A DNA stretch of 9,428 nt from Pseudomonadota bacterium. Lineage in GTDB: Bacteria > Pseudomonadota > Gammaproteobacteria > Burkholderiales > Burkholderiaceae. Where the stretch lies: assembly GCA_021778935.1 (NCBI GenBank), contig JAJYBQ010000077.1, forward strand, positions 1-9,428, given 5' to 3'. The position numbers and the translations under genes are program-made. The notes under the pieces were generated by a model, which was given only the letters and a program-made list of their open reading frames with translations, did no database searches and was not told where the DNA came from. Below are positions 1-7,366 of the stretch, piece after piece; position 1 is the first letter of the stretch; each line of letters opens with the position of its first letter.

Positions 1-119
1 GGCAGCGCGCGCACACCCGCTCCGCCGAAGCGGCGGATGCCATCCGGACCCTGCCACCATCGACCCACCGCGACCGTCTGCTAGAATTAGCGTCTTTCGC
101 GATGCGCCGGGACCGATAG
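1..119 (+). CDS. ispB: Octaprenyl diphosphate synthase, C-terminal end (5' partial)
   Basis: The reading frame open from the window edge (codons from base 3) ends in a TAG at 117-119 and gives 38 residues. The last part reads ...RDRLLELASFAMRRDR. This matches the known C-terminus of IspB: the E. coli protein ends with an alanine-rich helix, a Leu-Pro turn, W/H-RE-ALxxLA and a final QRDR. The family builds the C40 side chain of ubiquinone from FPP and IPP in the cytoplasm. The catalytic aspartate-rich motifs lie upstream of the window, so activity cannot be judged here. The gene before tRNA-Pro in many betaproteobacteria is ispB, which agrees. The identification rests on a short tail plus synteny; another trans-polyprenyl synthase remains possible. 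Confidence 0.72.
   Translation, partial: QRAHTRSAEAADAIRTLPPSTHRDRLLELASFAMRRDR
60..87 (+). promoter_or_regulatory. Possible sigma70 promoter for tRNA-Pro
   Basis: TCGACC (60-65, four of six to TTGACA) and TAGAAT (82-87, five of six to TATAAT) are separated by 16 bp. Transcription would start near 94, about 90 nt before the mature tRNA. The site lies inside the ispB tail, so read-through from ispB is an equally plausible source of the tRNA. This call rests on motif matches only. Confidence 0.3.
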
Positions 120-182
120 GAAACGGCGCGTGGCGGAGAACCGGCGGCCGGTCGTGCACAGCGGCCTGGTCGGCGGTTCAGA

Positions 183-259
<77 letters not shown>

Positions 260-279
260 CGGCTTGTTTTCCGCGGTCG

Positions 280-651
280 TCACGACGGATCCGATCCAAC
301 CGCGCGGCCCATGCGCGCGTCGGGTTCGTGCGGACCATCCGCGGTTACGCCGAATTCCACCGGCAACCGCACATAGAACACGGAAACCTTCTCGTCGCGG
401 AGTCGTTGCAGCAATCGATCCGCTTCCTCATCCGTCACGGCAAACCCGACTTCGACCGGCAGGTCCCCGGCCAGTTCGAGAAACTGCTGCTCGTGCAGGA
501 CGCCGTTGCGACCATATCCGGCGATTGCCTGAAACGCCGACCCACCGTGGATGCCGAGCGTACGGGCGTTCTCAAGCAGCCATTCGTACGCGAGGATCCC
601 ATGCAGGCGCCGCTTTTCCTGGACGTAGAACTTGAGATAACTGCCTTTCAT
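280..651 (-). CDS. DUF190 (COG1993) PII-like protein paired with CrcB
   Basis: A 123-residue soluble protein. Residues 1-20 (MKGSYLKFYV..., then RLHG) form the first beta strand and turn typical of DUF190. The conserved core GGSAFQAIAGYGRNGVLH lies near 36-53, and LPVEVGFAVTDEEADRLL near 64-81 is the second hallmark. About 20 charged, probably disordered residues end the protein. Members adopt a PII/GlnB-like ferredoxin fold and are often found next to or fused with crcB. Their biochemical role is not established; a regulatory or ligand-binding role in fluoride or ion homeostasis is inference. The ATG at 651 is preferred over an in-frame start at 672 because AAGGAGA sits at 665-659 with 7-nt spacing. 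The gene starts 27 bp after crcB ends and should share its riboswitch-controlled transcript. Confidence 0.85.
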   Translation of the reverse strand: MKGSYLKFYVQEKRRLHGILAYEWLLENARTLGIHGGSAFQAIAGYGRNGVLHEQQFLELAGDLPVEVGFAVTDEEADRLLQRLRDEKVSVFYVRLPVEFGVTADGPHEPDARMGRAVGSDPS

Positions 652-678
652 GTCAGGGTCTCCTTGCACCACACCAGA

Positions 679-1071
679 TCAGGTCGCGATCTTCGCGGCC
701 GCTGCGACGATCACAAAACCCGCCCCGGTAAGCAGGAGCGAGCCGCCCAGGTGTACACCGATCTCGCCAACCGCCCATGCGAATTCGCCGCGATCGATCA
801 GGGTGACGACCTCGGCGGAAAAGGTGGAAAACGTAGTGAGTCCACCCAGAAACCCGGTAACCGCAAACAACCTCCATTCGGGCGCAAGATTGGGATGCCG
901 GTGGAAATAGCCCACCGCAAGGCCCACCAGGAAGCCCCCGGCCAGATTGGCGGCAACGGTGCCGAGCGGGACCGTGGGGAAAATGGGGTTGAAGCGAAGT
1001 CCGAGCCACCAGCGCAGCCATGCGCCGACGGCCGCACCGCCACCGACGGCCGCAACGCCAAGCAGATTCAT
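679..1071 (-). CDS. crcB: Fluoride-specific ion channel CrcB (Fluc)
   Basis: A 130-residue, four-helix inner-membrane protein of normal family length. Fluc channels assemble as antiparallel dual-topology dimers with two pores that let fluoride leave the cytoplasm. Visible hallmarks are G16-x-x-x-R20 in helix 1, GTxxxN42xxGGFLxG in helix 2, and the helix-3 signature GFLGGLTTFSTF (73-84). This signature holds the paired pore phenylalanines F81 and F84; their spacing and the position of N42 match the characterised Bordetella homologue (N43, F82, F85) with an offset of one. G76-T80 lie at the helix-3 break that binds the central sodium ion in known structures. The ATG at 1071 has a strong Shine-Dalgarno AGGAGGGAG at 1084-1076. 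A TTG 29 codons upstream would add a polar extension foreign to the family. Expression is predicted to be fluoride-inducible through the riboswitch at 1191-1256. Confidence 0.95.
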   Translation of the reverse strand: MNLLGVAAVGGGAAVGAWLRWWLGLRFNPIFPTVPLGTVAANLAGGFLVGLAVGYFHRHPNLAPEWRLFAVTGFLGGLTTFSTFSAEVVTLIDRGEFAWAVGEIGVHLGGSLLLTGAGFVIVAAAAKIAT

Positions 1072-1075
1072 GCCG

Positions 1076-1132
1076 CTCCCTCCTGTTGTTCCGAAATCCG
1101 AGTCCGGATGCCGGGCACGCCCGCGAAGGAGG
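1076..1132 (-). promoter_or_regulatory. Candidate Shine-Dalgarno-sequestering helix in the crcB leader
   Basis: On the minus strand CCTCCT (1132-1127) is the perfect complement of AGGAGG (1084-1079), the crcB ribosome-binding site, 42 nt further on. The intervening RNA holds a nested 5-bp hairpin, ATCCG/CGGAT (1109-1105 with 1100-1096, tetraloop). A separate helix, CCTACG (1198-1193) with CGTAGG (1164-1159), reuses the last two bases of the aptamer's P1 stem. Together these could form a translational expression platform for the upstream fluoride aptamer. The base pairing is seen by eye; no energy calculation was made. Confidence 0.35.
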
Positions 1133-1190
1133 TGGCCGCAAATCCGGACGACCGACAACCTACGCGCCCCGACGACCCTCCAGGACCATG

Positions 1191-1256
1191 TTCGTAGGCA
1201 TCATCAGCCGATCCTGAGCGGATCGCGCGGTTCAAGGAGGAATGCCATCTCCTGCC
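1191..1256 (-). promoter_or_regulatory. Fluoride riboswitch (crcB motif aptamer)
   Basis: Read on the minus strand, the segment closely follows the known crcB-motif RNA, exemplified by the Pseudomonas syringae aptamer. It has GGAGATGGCATTCCTCC, then AACCGC, a variable hairpin, and GCTGATGATGCCTAC. P1 pairs GGCA (1256-1253) with TGCC (1200-1197). P2 pairs GGAG (1252-1249) with CTCC (1239-1236). P3 is a perfect 6-bp CGATCC/GGATCG (1225-1220 with 1214-1209) with a five-base loop. The class binds a fluoride ion through three magnesium ions and raises expression of crcB and similar genes. Its place 120 nt upstream of crcB on the same strand confirms the assignment. No intrinsic terminator with a T-run follows, which favours translational control here. 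Confidence 0.95.
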
Positions 1257-1265
1257 GGGAAATCT

Positions 1266-1271
1266 AACATA
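1266..1271 (-). promoter_or_regulatory. Possible -10 box for the crcB operon
   Basis: TATGTT on the minus strand (1271-1266, four of six to TATAAT) would place the start of transcription near 1260, just before the aptamer's first P1 base at 1256. This spacing is what a riboswitch promoter needs. No convincing -35 hexamer is seen at 16-18 bp upstream, so the call is weak and rests mainly on position. Confidence 0.3.
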
Positions 1272-1290
1272 CCTCGCCGGGAGTTCGGAA

Positions 1291-1319
1291 TTCGCGTGGT
1301 CACCTGGTCACGCCATAAT
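1291..1319 (+). promoter_or_regulatory. Possible promoter of the CNNM/CorB-like gene
   Basis: TTCGCG (1291-1296, three of six) and CATAAT (1314-1319, five of six to TATAAT) are 17 bp apart. Transcription would begin near 1326. That lies downstream of the ATG at 1318, so if this promoter is real the gene must start at 1369. It is divergent from the crcB-operon promoter about 45 bp away. Confidence 0.35.
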
Positions 1320-1368
1320 GGCGGGGTCACACGATCCCCGAAACCCCGGAACTGCCCCCTCCCGCCCG

Positions 1369-2676
1369 ATGCCCGAGCATATTCCGTTATGGGCGCATGT
1401 CCTCGCGCTCGCCTCCCTGCTGCTGGTTTCCGCGTTCTTCTCGATCGCCGAAACGGCGATGATGGCGATCAACCGGATCCGGTTGCAGCACCTCGTGCGC
1501 CAGGGCAACGTCCTCGCCCGCCACACCCAGGCACTGCTCGGCCGCACGGATCGCCTGCTCAGCGTCATCCTGATCGGCAATAATCTCGCCAACACCGCCG
1601 CGACCACCCTGGTCACGGCGATCGCGATCTACGATTTCGGCCTCCGGGAGTGGGCCCTGGGGGCGGCGACCGTGGTCATCGCGTTCGTCATTCTGGTGTT
1701 CTCGGAAATCACCCCAAAAATCATCGGCGCGACCTATCCGGAGCCGATCGCGCTCGCCACGAGCGTCGTATTGGCCCCGATCCTGCGGATCGCGACACCG
1801 GCCGTCTGGTTCGTCAACCTCTTCGTGCAGGCCATCCTGCGCCTGCTCCGCATCGCCGGCTCGGCAGCCGGAAGCGGCGGAGTCCGGCTGTCCCCGGAAG
1901 AACTGCGCACGGTGGTCCTGGAAGGCGCGAGCTTCATTCCGCACCAGCACCGCAGCATGCTGCTCAACGTCTTCGACCTGGAATCGCTGACGGTGGACGA
2001 CATCATGACGCCCCGCGCCAACATCGACGGGCTCGATCTCGAGCGGCCGGTCGGGGAATTGCTGGAGCAGATCAAGACGAGCTACCACGGCGAACTCCCG
2101 GCATACGACGGCGACATCAGCCGGACGCAGGGAATCCTGAGCCTGCGCAGACTCCTGTCGGTCCTGGCGGCCAGCACCGCGTCGCCGACCCGGGACCAGC
2201 TCCGGGGTCTGCTCGCCGAGCCGTACTGGATCCCGACCGGAACCTCGCTGCTCCAGCAGCTCCAGATGTTCCAGGAAAACCGGCAGCACCTCGGCCTGGT
2301 CGTCGACGAATACGGCGACCTGCTGGGGCTGGTCACGGTCGACGACATCGTCGAGGAGATCATCGGGGAAATCGCGCCGCCGCGGCCCGGCCTGGCCTCG
2401 GGGGCGGTCCGCTGGAGTCCGGCCGGGGATGCGGTCGTCGACGGCAGCATCTCGCTGCGCGTGCTGAACCGGCGGCTCGGGATTTCCCTGCCGCTCGGCG
2501 GCCCCAAGACGCTCAACGGACTGTTGCTCGAACGCCTGGAGCAGATTCCCGACGCCCCTTGCTGCGTCCGCTTTCCGGGATGCGCGGCGGAGATCCTGCA
2601 GACCCACGACCAGGCGGTGCGCAGCGTTCGGCTGATCCACGTTCCGGCGATGCCCGGTGCGGCCGAAACACGGTAA
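1369..2676 (+). CDS. CNNM/CorB-family transporter (DUF21, CBS pair, CorC_HlyC)
   Basis: A 435-residue inner-membrane protein of the HlyC/CorC (CNNM, CorB, YfjD) family, linked in studied members to magnesium or other divalent-cation transport. The DUF21 membrane domain covers roughly 5-165. It contains LVSAFFSIAETAMMAINR (19-36), GNNLANTAAT (70-79) and FSEITPK (111-117), all family hallmarks. A CBS pair follows at about 208-265 (TVDDIMTPR) and 283-335 (VVDEYGDLLGLVTVDDIVEEIIGE), a nucleotide-sensing module. The CorC_HlyC domain lies at about 340-425. The ATG at 1369 is chosen because MPEHIPLW begins like family members. An in-frame ATG at 1318 would add 17 polar residues and overlaps a probable -10 box. 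Neither start has a clear Shine-Dalgarno. The gene lies upstream of pilB in the same direction with a 122-bp gap, and is not obviously functionally linked to it. The ion it handles is not decided by sequence. Confidence 0.92.
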   Translation: MPEHIPLWAHVLALASLLLVSAFFSIAETAMMAINRIRLQHLVRQGNVLARHTQALLGRTDRLLSVILIGNNLANTAATTLVTAIAIYDFGLREWALGAATVVIAFVILVFSEITPKIIGATYPEPIALATSVVLAPILRIATPAVWFVNLFVQAILRLLRIAGSAAGSGGVRLSPEELRTVVLEGASFIPHQHRSMLLNVFDLESLTVDDIMTPRANIDGLDLERPVGELLEQIKTSYHGELPAYDGDISRTQGILSLRRLLSVLAASTASPTRDQLRGLLAEPYWIPTGTSLLQQLQMFQENRQHLGLVVDEYGDLLGLVTVDDIVEEIIGEIAPPRPGLASGAVRWSPAGDAVVDGSISLRVLNRRLGISLPLGGPKTLNGLLLERLEQIPDAPCCVRFPGCAAEILQTHDQAVRSVRLIHVPAMPGAAETR

Positions 2677-2744
2677 GTTCGCGACTGCTCGGCAATCCGC
2701 ACCGAATCCGCTAAATTCCGGGATTTGCGCGGCCATCTCCTCGG

Positions 2745-2772
2745 TTCGCCGTTGGCGGAACGGGGCTATAAC
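2745..2772 (+). promoter_or_regulatory. Possible pilB promoter
   Basis: TATAAC (2767-2772, five of six to TATAAT) lies 26 bp upstream of the pilB ATG, with a weak TTCGCC (2745-2750, three of six) at 16-bp spacing. The same stretch holds a short inverted repeat (TTCGCC...GGCGGAA, 2745-2760). Transcription from about 2779 would leave a leader of roughly 20 nt. No GG-N10-GC sigma54 element is present. Confidence 0.35.
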
Positions 2773-2798
2773 AGCCGCTCGACTCCGTTACCGAACCC

Positions 2799-4538
<1,740 letters not shown>

Positions 4539-4551
4539 ACGAGGGAGTGTC

Positions 4552-5778
4552 ATGGCAACCGGTGTGATGGCCCGGCGGGACGCGGTTCGCGAGGCGATCT
4601 TCCTGTGGGAAGGACGGGACAAGAGCGGGCGCATCGTCAAGGGGGAGATGCGCGCCGGCGGCGAATCCGTCGTCGCCGCATCGCTGCGGCGCCGCGGGAT
4701 CCTGGCCACCAAGATCAAGAAGCAGTCGCTGCCGCGGGGGCGCCGGATTTCCGAAAAGGACATCACCCTCTTCACGCGTCAACTCGCCACGATGATGCGG
4801 GCGGGGGTTCCGCTGATGCAGTGCTTCGACATCGTCGCCCGCGGACATGCCAACCCGGCGGTGGGGCGCCTGCTCTCGGACATTCGGTCCGATGTGGAAA
4901 CCGGAACCAGCCTGAACCAGGCGTTCCGGAAGTACCCGATGTATTTCGACGCGCTCTACAGCAACCTCGTCGCGGCGGGGGAGCAGGCGGGCATTCTGGA
5001 TACCTTGCTCGATCGCCTCGCCACCTACCAGGAAAAGACGCTGGCGATCAAGGGCAAGGTCAAGAAGGCGATGTTCTATCCGGTGACGATCGTCCTGGTC
5101 GCCATCCTGGTGGTCTCGATCATCATGATCTGGGTCGTGCCCTCCTTCAAGCAGGTGTTCACAAGCTTCGGCGCCGACCTGCCTGCCCCGACGCTCATGG
5201 TCATCGCGATGTCCAACTTCTTCGTGAAGTATTGGTACCTCCTGCTGTTTGGCAGTCTCGGATTCGGATACTTCCTCCGTCAGGCCTGGAAGCGATCACC
5301 TGCGGTCCAAACGGCCGTCGATCGCATGCTGCTGCGCCCGCCCGTCATCGGTCCGCTGCTGAAGAAATCCTCGATCGCGCGCTGGACCCGCACGCTGGCA
5401 ACCACCTTTGCGGCAGGGGTTCCCCTGGTCGAGGCGCTCGACTCGGTCGGGCCAGCGGCCGGCAACGCCGTCTTCAAGGAGGCTACCCGGCAGATCCAGA
5501 CGGAAGTGAGCACGGGCACCAGTCTTGCGCAGGCAATGCAGAACTCCGGGGTTTTTCCGCCGATGGCGGTGCAGATGACCGCCATCGGCGAAGAGGCCGG
5601 GGCCCTGGACTCGATGTTGAGCAAGGTAGCGGAGTATTTCGAACGGGAAGTCGACGAAACGGTGGATGCGCTGGCGAGCCTGCTCGAGCCGATGATCATG
5701 GTCATCCTGGGCGTCATCATCGGCAGCATCGTCGTCGCAATCTACCTGCCGATCTTCAAGCTCGGCCAGGTCGTCTAG
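4552..5778 (+). CDS. pilC: Type IV pilus inner-membrane platform protein PilC
   Basis: A 408-residue GspF/PilC family protein that forms the inner-membrane platform turned by PilB and PilT and feeds pilins into the fibre. Two duplicated T2SSF domains are visible. The first, about 70-195, begins LFTRQLATMMRAGVPL and carries GEQAG at 143-147. The second, about 275-400, has TLATTFAAGVPL and GEEAG at 346-350. Membrane segments lie near 175-198, 222-242 and 377-400. Length matches the usual 400-410 residues. The ATG at 4552 is preceded by GAGGGAG (4541-4547) with short spacing and is 13 bp after the pilB stop, so the two are translated from one transcript. The open frame extends upstream into pilB, but that part has no family resemblance. 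A strong hairpin follows the gene at 5794-5817. Confidence 0.97.
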   Translation: MATGVMARRDAVREAIFLWEGRDKSGRIVKGEMRAGGESVVAASLRRRGILATKIKKQSLPRGRRISEKDITLFTRQLATMMRAGVPLMQCFDIVARGHANPAVGRLLSDIRSDVETGTSLNQAFRKYPMYFDALYSNLVAAGEQAGILDTLLDRLATYQEKTLAIKGKVKKAMFYPVTIVLVAILVVSIIMIWVVPSFKQVFTSFGADLPAPTLMVIAMSNFFVKYWYLLLFGSLGFGYFLRQAWKRSPAVQTAVDRMLLRPPVIGPLLKKSSIARWTRTLATTFAAGVPLVEALDSVGPAAGNAVFKEATRQIQTEVSTGTSLAQAMQNSGVFPPMAVQMTAIGEEAGALDSMLSKVAEYFEREVDETVDALASLLEPMIMVILGVIIGSIVVAIYLPIFKLGQVV

Positions 5779-5793
5779 GATCCGCCCCCGGAG

Positions 5794-5817
5794 CGCCGCG
5801 CCCCGTCCGGCGCGGCG
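5794..5817 (+). other. Perfect 9-bp hairpin between pilC and pilD
   Basis: CGCCGCGCC (5794-5802) and GGCGCGGCG (5809-5817) are exact reverse complements around a six-base loop (CCGTCC). They fill most of the 60-bp gap between pilC and pilD. All nine pairs are G-C. No T-run follows, so it is not a standard intrinsic terminator. It might protect the upstream mRNA from 3' exonucleases, or reduce expression of pilD relative to pilC. Role is inferred. Confidence 0.7.
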
Positions 5818-5838
5818 ACCCCCTTCCCGCATCCGCGC

Positions 5839-6684
5839 ATGCCGTTCCCCGTCGACTCCCTCTTCGCCATCGCCGCCGCGCTCACCGGCCTCATCGTCGG
5901 GTCGTTCCTGAACGTGGTGATCCACCGGTTGCCGCGGATGCTCGAGGCACAGTGGGCTGCCCAGGCCGCCGAATTCTCGGGCAACCCGATCGAAAAAAAA
6001 CCGGCGTTCAACCTCTGGGTTCCGGCATCCCGTTGCCCGGCCTGCAACGCCCCCATTCGCGCCCGGCACAACATTCCACTGATTTCCTATGTGCTCCTGC
6101 GCGGGCGCTGCGCGTACTGTGCCCAACCGATCTCCGCCCGCTACCCGCTCGTCGAGGCGCTCACCGGTCTGCTGTCCTGGTGGGTCGCAGCCCATTTCGG
6201 TTGGGGCTGGCAGGGCGCGGCCGCCCTGGTAATGGTCTGGACGCTGATTGCCGCCGCGGTCATCGACGCCGAAACGACGCTGCTGCCGGACACGCTCACC
6301 CTGCCCCTGCTCTGGTTCGGCCTGCTGCTCAATGTGCGCGGCGTCTTCGCGCCCCTGCCGGAGGCGGTGGTCGGCGCCTGCGTCGGCTATCTGAGCCTTT
6401 GGCTGATCTATTGGGCGTTCAAGCTATCCACCGGGCGCGAGGGCATGGGGTATGGCGACTTCAAGCTGCTCGCGGCGCTGGGCGCCTGGATGGGGTGGAA
6501 GATGCTGCTCCCCATCATGCTCATGTCCTCGCTGACCGGGGCGACTGCGGGAATCGGACTGATCCTCCTCGCACGGCGGGGACGGCACGTTCCCATCCCG
6601 TTCGGCCCCTATCTCGCTGTCGCCGGGTTCTTCGCCTTCCTCTATGGCCCGGCGATCGCCGGCCGGTTCGGATTGCCGCTGTGA
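5839..6684 (+). CDS. pilD: Prepilin leader peptidase/N-methyltransferase PilD
   Basis: A 281-residue polytopic inner-membrane aspartic protease (A24 family). It cleaves the leader of type IV prepilins and methylates the new N-terminus; in many species it also serves type II secretion pseudopilins. GSFLNVVIHRLP (21-32) is the conserved start of the N-terminal domain. The cytoplasmic zinc loop has both Cys pairs, C66xxC69 and C91xxC94, so methyltransferase function is probably retained. The catalytic aspartates are D143 in the VIDAETTLLPD segment and D207 in GMGYGDFK. About seven to eight hydrophobic segments follow the usual layout. The start at 5839 fits the family N-terminus, but the upstream sequence is C-rich with no Shine-Dalgarno. 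The stop overlaps the coaE start by 4 bp, suggesting coupled translation. Confidence 0.96.
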   Translation: MPFPVDSLFAIAAALTGLIVGSFLNVVIHRLPRMLEAQWAAQAAEFSGNPIEKKPAFNLWVPASRCPACNAPIRARHNIPLISYVLLRGRCAYCAQPISARYPLVEALTGLLSWWVAAHFGWGWQGAAALVMVWTLIAAAVIDAETTLLPDTLTLPLLWFGLLLNVRGVFAPLPEAVVGACVGYLSLWLIYWAFKLSTGREGMGYGDFKLLAALGAWMGWKMLLPIMLMSSLTGATAGIGLILLARRGRHVPIPFGPYLAVAGFFAFLYGPAIAGRFGLPL

Positions 6685-7343
6685 GCGCCGCATCGGCGCC
6701 TCCATCCACCGCCCTGCGGATCGCGATCACCGGCGGGATCGGCAGCGGCAAAACCACGGTGGCCGCGGAGTTTGCGCGACTGGGCGCCGGCGTGATCGAC
6801 GCCGATGCGATTTCCCGCGAGCTCACTGCGGCCGGGGGAGCCGCGCTGCCCGACATCGCCGGGGCATTCGGCCCGGAGGCGATCGGCCCGGACGGCGCGA
6901 TGGACCGCGCCCGCATGCGCGCGCGGGTTTTTGCCGATGCCGACGAACGTCGCCGCCTCGAAGCCATCCTGCATCCGTGGATTGCGCGGATCACCGTGGC
7001 GCGCGCACACGAGCTCGCGTCCCGCGGCACGTCGGTGCTCCTCTTCGACATCCCGCTGCTCGTGGAATCGGGCCTCCTGCACACCGCTTTCCCGCCCCAT
7101 CGGATCCTGGTCGTCGATTGCCCCGTCCATCGGCAGATCGAACGAACCCTTGCGCGCGGCGCCCTGCGCCGAAGCGAGGTCGAGGCGATCATCGGCGCGC
7201 AGGCGTCGCGGACGCGGCGCCTCGCAGCCGCCGACGACGTTCTCGTCAACGATGGCACCGCCGTGGCGCTGCGCGCGCGGGTTGCACGCCTTTCGGACGC
7301 ATACGCCGCATCGGTGCCGGGCCTCCGCGGCGACACCGCCTGA
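6681..7343 (+). CDS. coaE: Dephospho-CoA kinase CoaE
   Basis: A 220-residue cytoplasmic P-loop kinase that phosphorylates the ribose 3'-hydroxyl of dephospho-CoA, the last step of coenzyme A synthesis. The Walker A GGIGSGKT sits at 18-25 (K24). IDADAISREL (39-48) contains the substrate-site aspartates. LEAILHPWI and FDIPLLVESGL follow in the family order; the second is the conserved PLLxE lid motif. The GTG at 6681 overlaps the pilD TGA in a GTGA junction, giving a short ten-residue lead before the first strand (LRIAITGG), as expected. The linkage pilD-coaE-zapD is common in beta- and gammaproteobacteria. Translation is probably coupled to pilD. Length is slightly above the usual 200-205 residues. 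Confidence 0.96.
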   Translation: MSAASAPPSTALRIAITGGIGSGKTTVAAEFARLGAGVIDADAISRELTAAGGAALPDIAGAFGPEAIGPDGAMDRARMRARVFADADERRRLEAILHPWIARITVARAHELASRGTSVLLFDIPLLVESGLLHTAFPPHRILVVDCPVHRQIERTLARGALRRSEVEAIIGAQASRTRRLAAADDVLVNDGTAVALRARVARLSDAYAASVPGLRGDTA

Positions 7344-7348
7344 CGCTG

Positions 7349-7357
7349 TGCTATCTT
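7349..7357 (+). promoter_or_regulatory. Possible extended -10 element just before zapD
   Basis: TGC followed directly by TATCTT (7352-7357, four of six) forms an extended -10 pattern. It lies in the 23-bp gap between coaE and zapD. A start about seven bases later would fall at 7363-7367, at or next to the zapD ATG, giving a leaderless or nearly leaderless mRNA. No -35 is needed for this class of promoter. The evidence is motif and position only. Confidence 0.25.
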
Positions 7358-7366
7358 GCGTGTCGA

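Noticed and set aside
328..1197. A 289-codon plus-strand open frame opposite DUF190 and crcB
   Set aside because: The minus-strand genes have family motifs, good ribosome sites and a matching riboswitch. The plus frame has no recognisable features.
1318..1368. Upstream ATG at 1318 as the CNNM gene start
   Set aside because: It would add a polar 17-residue extension unlike the family, has no Shine-Dalgarno, and overlaps the likely -10 box at 1314-1319.
1387..2736. A 449-codon minus-strand open frame opposite the CNNM gene
   Set aside because: Composition is Arg/Asp/Gln-heavy with no recognisable motif, and the plus strand carries a complete CNNM/CBS/CorC protein.
2740..2775. Possible sigma54 promoter before pilB (TTGG...GGGGCTATA)
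   Set aside because: The GG and GC doublets are nine bases apart, not ten, and the -12 side does not match TTGC.
5296..6195. A 299-codon minus-strand open frame opposite pilC and pilD
   Set aside because: It mirrors two well-identified plus-strand genes and shows no domain.
4605..7343. A 912-codon open frame running through pilC, pilD and coaE
   Set aside because: Only its last 220 codons are coaE. The rest is an out-of-frame shadow of pilC and pilD, rich in Arg, Gly and Pro as expected from a GC-rich frame without domains.
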